A model generated the notes under the pieces. It was not told the DNA's origin and made no database searches. It saw nothing but the letters and a program-made list of their open reading frames with translations. A stretch of 23,047 nucleotides of DNA from an uncultured bacterium (GTDB lineage Bacteria > Patescibacteriota > Minisyncoccia > Phycocordibacterales > PALSA-1337). Where the stretch lies: assembly GCA_903876465.1 (NCBI GenBank), contig CAIRAF010000013.1, positions 1-23,047 of the forward strand, written 5' to 3'. Below are positions 21,192 to 23,047 of this stretch, piece after piece. The position numbers and the translations under genes are program-made. The first letter of the stretch is position 1, and each line of letters starts with the position of its first letter.

Positions 21192-22006
21192 GGCGTAAGT
21201 TTACTCTCAATGTTTTCAGATGACAAATTTTCTGAATTATTTTCATCAATAATTTTGTAAATCCGGTGTCGTCCCCGACCCAACCAATGCGTGTCATAGC
21301 TCTTGTCGATTACCGGTGCTTCGACGCCGCATTCTTCCAAATAGGAATCTACACCAAAGCTACTGATACCACCCTCGATCACTGGCCTCTTGAGATTTCG
21401 TGAGCAGGTATATGCCTTCTGATTCATCAATCTCGGATCGGTAAACGATTTAGCCATATACTTGGTGAGATATGACGATAGCTTTTCATTTCCATCAGTC
21501 ATAGTCATGTAGATGAATCCGTGTTTCCACATTCCCGCAACCAATCTGGTATGTCGCTCGTTTTCAATACAACTTCCGGGTAAGTCCCAGAATAGAGCGT
21601 GAAAATGAACGGCTCCACGGCGTTGAAATTCTGGAACAGCGATGTAGCGGAAAACCTTTCCGAATTTATGACGGAGAGCCTTGATAAAAGAGTTGAAATC
21701 TCGGTAGCCCTGACAGAGGTCGGTTTGGTTGTCCCGGTATGTCGTAGTAATGAGTACAGGATGTGAAGCTCTATCCAGGTTAGATGATACAAGCCGTCTA
21801 AAAACCAATGAAGCGCGCTTAGCGTTATCCTGGCGCTTTCCTCTGAATTCTTCGGATTGTAATGGATGTTCTCCATCATGAGCCAGATCAGGCACAGGAA
21901 CCTTACTCTTTCTGATTCCCCGTGTTTTTGGACAAAAAGGGAGAGGTCTGTCATATGTGTATGTTTCGATGGTGTTAGCGTATCTAATAATTTTGTTGTA
22001 TCCCAT
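21188..22006 (-). CDS. HUH-type rolling-circle replication endonuclease
   Basis: HUH Rep proteins nick an origin through a tyrosine and start single-strand DNA synthesis. Motif 1 is PVLITTTYRD (83-92). The metal-binding HUH motif is GAVHFHALFWDLPG (131-144, H134 and H136), preceded by FRYIAVPEFQRR. The catalytic tyrosine is Y179 or Y183 in KLSSYLTKYMAKSF. The 272-residue length fits a small Rep without a helicase domain, in the style of filamentous-phage or plasmid Reps. AAGGA lies about 11 nt before the ATG. It is immediately downstream of a 44-nt hairpin and overlaps the recombinase start, so replication and integration genes are coexpressed. Confidence 0.85.
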   Translation of the reverse strand: MGYNKIIRYANTIETYTYDRPLPFCPKTRGIRKSKVPVPDLAHDGEHPLQSEEFRGKRQDNAKRASLVFRRLVSSNLDRASHPVLITTTYRDNQTDLCQGYRDFNSFIKALRHKFGKVFRYIAVPEFQRRGAVHFHALFWDLPGSCIENERHTRLVAGMWKHGFIYMTMTDGNEKLSSYLTKYMAKSFTDPRLMNQKAYTCSRNLKRPVIEGGISSFGVDSYLEECGVEAPVIDKSYDTHWLGRGRHRIYKIIDENNSENLSSENIESKLTP

Positions 22007-22046
22007 AATGTTGATGTCCTTATGTTAGGTCTTTAGCAAGTCAGTG

Positions 22047-22090
22047 AGCGTCCCGTCCGCCGCGCTAAAGCGTTGGCTGGACGGGACGCT
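22047..22090. repeat. 44-nt hairpin upstream of rep, candidate rolling-circle origin
   Basis: A perfect 12-bp outer stem (AGCGTCCCGTCC at 22047-22058 with GGACGGGACGCT at 22079-22090) encloses a 20-nt centre that can refold as GCC/GGC and CGCT/AGCG. No T run follows on either strand, so it is not an ordinary terminator. Its position 41 bp before rep fits a double-strand origin or a rep leader control element (inference). Confidence 0.7.
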
Positions 22091-22238
22091 TCCTAGCCTC
22101 TATCTCAGCGAATGTTAAGAACAGTTCTGCAAACGAATTCAGGTATTCTTGTGCTGTTGCAGGCGAAATATCCAAGCCGTGTTTACGCTTGAAGTATTCG
22201 ACGACCCTCTGCTCCAGCAGTTGACTGAAATGTTGCAT
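22065..22238 (-). CDS. Small hypothetical ORF upstream of rep, 57 aa
   Basis: The minus strand encodes MQHFSQLLEQRVVEYFKRKH, then a helical stretch (DISPATAQEYLNSFAELFLTF) ending in AEIEARKRPVQPTL. The stop codon is inside the 22047-22090 hairpin. The frame stays open about 130 bp further upstream but without another ATG, so the start may be wrong or non-standard. There is no clear ribosome-binding site. It is in the same orientation as rep and the recombinase and would be the first gene of their transcript. Function unknown; the helical, charged make-up would suit a small DNA-binding or copy-control protein (inference). Confidence 0.5.
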   Translation of the reverse strand: MQHFSQLLEQRVVEYFKRKHGLDISPATAQEYLNSFAELFLTFAEIEARKRPVQPTL

Positions 22239-22331
22239 GGGTTTATCGTAGAGGGTGAGTTTCGCGGAAATGCCTTTGAGATTTTGAGAATGGCTTAATA
22301 CAAGGATTTCGTGTGTGGATTTTTCATCAAA

Positions 22332-23047
22332 ATGAAGGAGAAAATTATAAATAACCCAATCAAGATTGAACCACTACCATTCTTCAAGAAAGGCAGTCTT
22401 GTGTATGAGAAATCGGGGCATGAATTGGAGCTGTCGGACAAGCATTATCGTTGCCGGAATCATTGCAAAAGCGGCGCCGGTGAGAAGCAGATTAAAGCAG
22501 AGAATCTGGAGAAAAATTTCAACTACTATGTGCAGAACTTTAGGATCGAACAGAAAGAGGCTGGCAAAATCAGCGATGAATTGATGAGGAAATATCTTAT
22601 TGACCTGCTTACTGATCCTGATATCGATGGCAAGCAGGAAGTTCTCGATACAACGATACGGGCTATGGATGAGGACTTGAAGAATATAAAATCTGTCAAA
22701 GCCGAGGATGAGTACTACGAGACTGGAAAATTCAAAGGCGGAGGTAAAATTTCAAAAGAGGATATAAAGACTATTGAAGATGCGTTTCTTGCCAAACAGA
22801 AAGAGATTTTGCCACAGCATCTATTTGCTGTTTTACTCAGCTATCTGAAAACATTGTCAGATCCGAATTATGCTAAATACTTAGGCAGAGGACTGGCGTT
22901 GATTTCAAAGAAGATTTACATATCAAATGATGGCAAGATTCTGAAGATTGAATTTGAACGCTGGGGCTGGTATATCATGAAATATTTCGATAAACGGTTT
23001 CAGAATTATCTGAACAATCTCAAAGAAAAAGGTGTGATCATAACAAA
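22332..23047 (+). CDS. Divergent ORF resembling the C-terminal half of a serine recombinase, cut by the window end
   Basis: The plus strand is open from the ATG at 22332 to the window edge (238 complete codons, no stop). The start MKEKIINNPIKIEPLPFF is followed by GSLVYEKSGHELELSDKHYRC and CRNHC (41-45), which resembles the recombinase zinc ribbon with the first cysteine pair lost. A charged helical region (50-165) leads to GLALISKKIYISNDGKILKIEF, like the strand pair that ends many large serine recombinases. No catalytic domain lies upstream: an in-frame stop is at 22296 and other frames are closed. It could be a decayed recombinase, a stand-alone accessory factor, or an unrelated protein. 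Confidence 0.5.
   Translation, partial: MKEKIINNPIKIEPLPFFKKGSLVYEKSGHELELSDKHYRCRNHCKSGAGEKQIKAENLEKNFNYYVQNFRIEQKEAGKISDELMRKYLIDLLTDPDIDGKQEVLDTTIRAMDEDLKNIKSVKAEDEYYETGKFKGGGKISKEDIKTIEDAFLAKQKEILPQHLFAVLLSYLKTLSDPNYAKYLGRGLALISKKIYISNDGKILKIEFERWGWYIMKYFDKRFQNYLNNLKEKGVIIT

Larger units (their letters stand above)
19740..23047. mobile_element. Integrative element with rolling-circle replicase, right end outside the window
   Basis: The left boundary is inferred from the point where the recombinase frame enters the tRNA-Leu 3' end. The visible part holds the serine recombinase, an HUH replication endonuclease, a large hairpin, a 57-residue ORF, and a divergent partial ORF resembling a recombinase C-terminus. 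No conjugation, capsid or toxin genes are seen before the window ends. It could be an integrated plasmid, an integrative mobilisable element or a phage-like element; the evidence does not separate these. Confidence 0.75.

Noticed and set aside
22047..22090. Large hairpin as an ordinary terminator
   Set aside because: There is no T run on either strand, and it lies upstream of rep within what looks like one transcript.
22366..22584. Open frame of 72 codons on the plus strand
   Set aside because: It lies in another frame inside the longer ORF from 22332, which has the recombinase-like features.
1..23047. CRISPR array or insertion sequence with terminal repeats
   Set aside because: No regularly spaced repeats and no transposase were seen anywhere in the window.

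Overview
The window looks like a chromosomal segment of a Candidate Phyla Radiation (Patescibacteria, probably Parcubacteria-like) bacterium. This is inferred from gene content only: compact bacterial housekeeping genes in a moderately AT-rich background, a NusB-Nudix fusion, an unusually short SMC, a cysteine-free L33, many small genes without recognisable relatives, several genes that seem to lack a Shine-Dalgarno leader, and a mobile element of serine recombinase plus HUH replicase. No taxonomic search was possible.

Layout. Positions 1-6,250 hold parB, tRNA-Leu(CAA), miaA, and several small unrecognised genes. Most of the latter have their own promoter and terminator. This part also holds a membrane-anchored Kre9/KNH-like surface protein and a 401-residue protein that looks like a sigma-70 region 2/region 4 module joined to a DnaA domain-IV-like helix-turn-helix. 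Positions 6,275-9,630 hold an isolated ilvC (ketol-acid reductoisomerase), tRNA-Trp, rpmG (L33, easily missed because it is 51 codons), and a two-gene unit for an anchored and a secreted protein behind a leader of about 130 nt. ilvC and the secreted pair look visibly richer in G+C than the clpB-smc part.

Positions 9,634-19,340 are a conserved core. alr lies on the plus strand. On the minus strand are clpB followed by tRNA-Tyr, a protease-like protein that has lost its catalytic triad, a hinge-less SMC, a small cysteine-containing protein, and the cluster rpmF / nusB-nudix / rnc (ribosomal protein, antitermination and RNA processing).

Positions 19,459-23,047 begin with tRNA-Lys(CTT) and tRNA-Leu(TAG). 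An integrated element starts at the 3' end of the tRNA-Leu and runs off the right edge. It carries a large serine recombinase overlapping by 4 bp with an HUH (rolling-circle) replication endonuclease, a 44-nt hairpin just upstream of the replicase that could be its origin, a 57-residue ORF ending inside that hairpin, and a divergent, incomplete ORF resembling the C-terminal half of a serine recombinase. The recombinase frame has no stop of its own: it reads through the antisense strand of the tRNA into the chromosome, so its C-terminus in this state is made by the integration site.

The best candidates for something undescribed are the sigma/DnaA-IV-like protein (4870-6075) and the tRNA-anchored, rolling-circle-capable integrative element with its state-dependent recombinase terminus.
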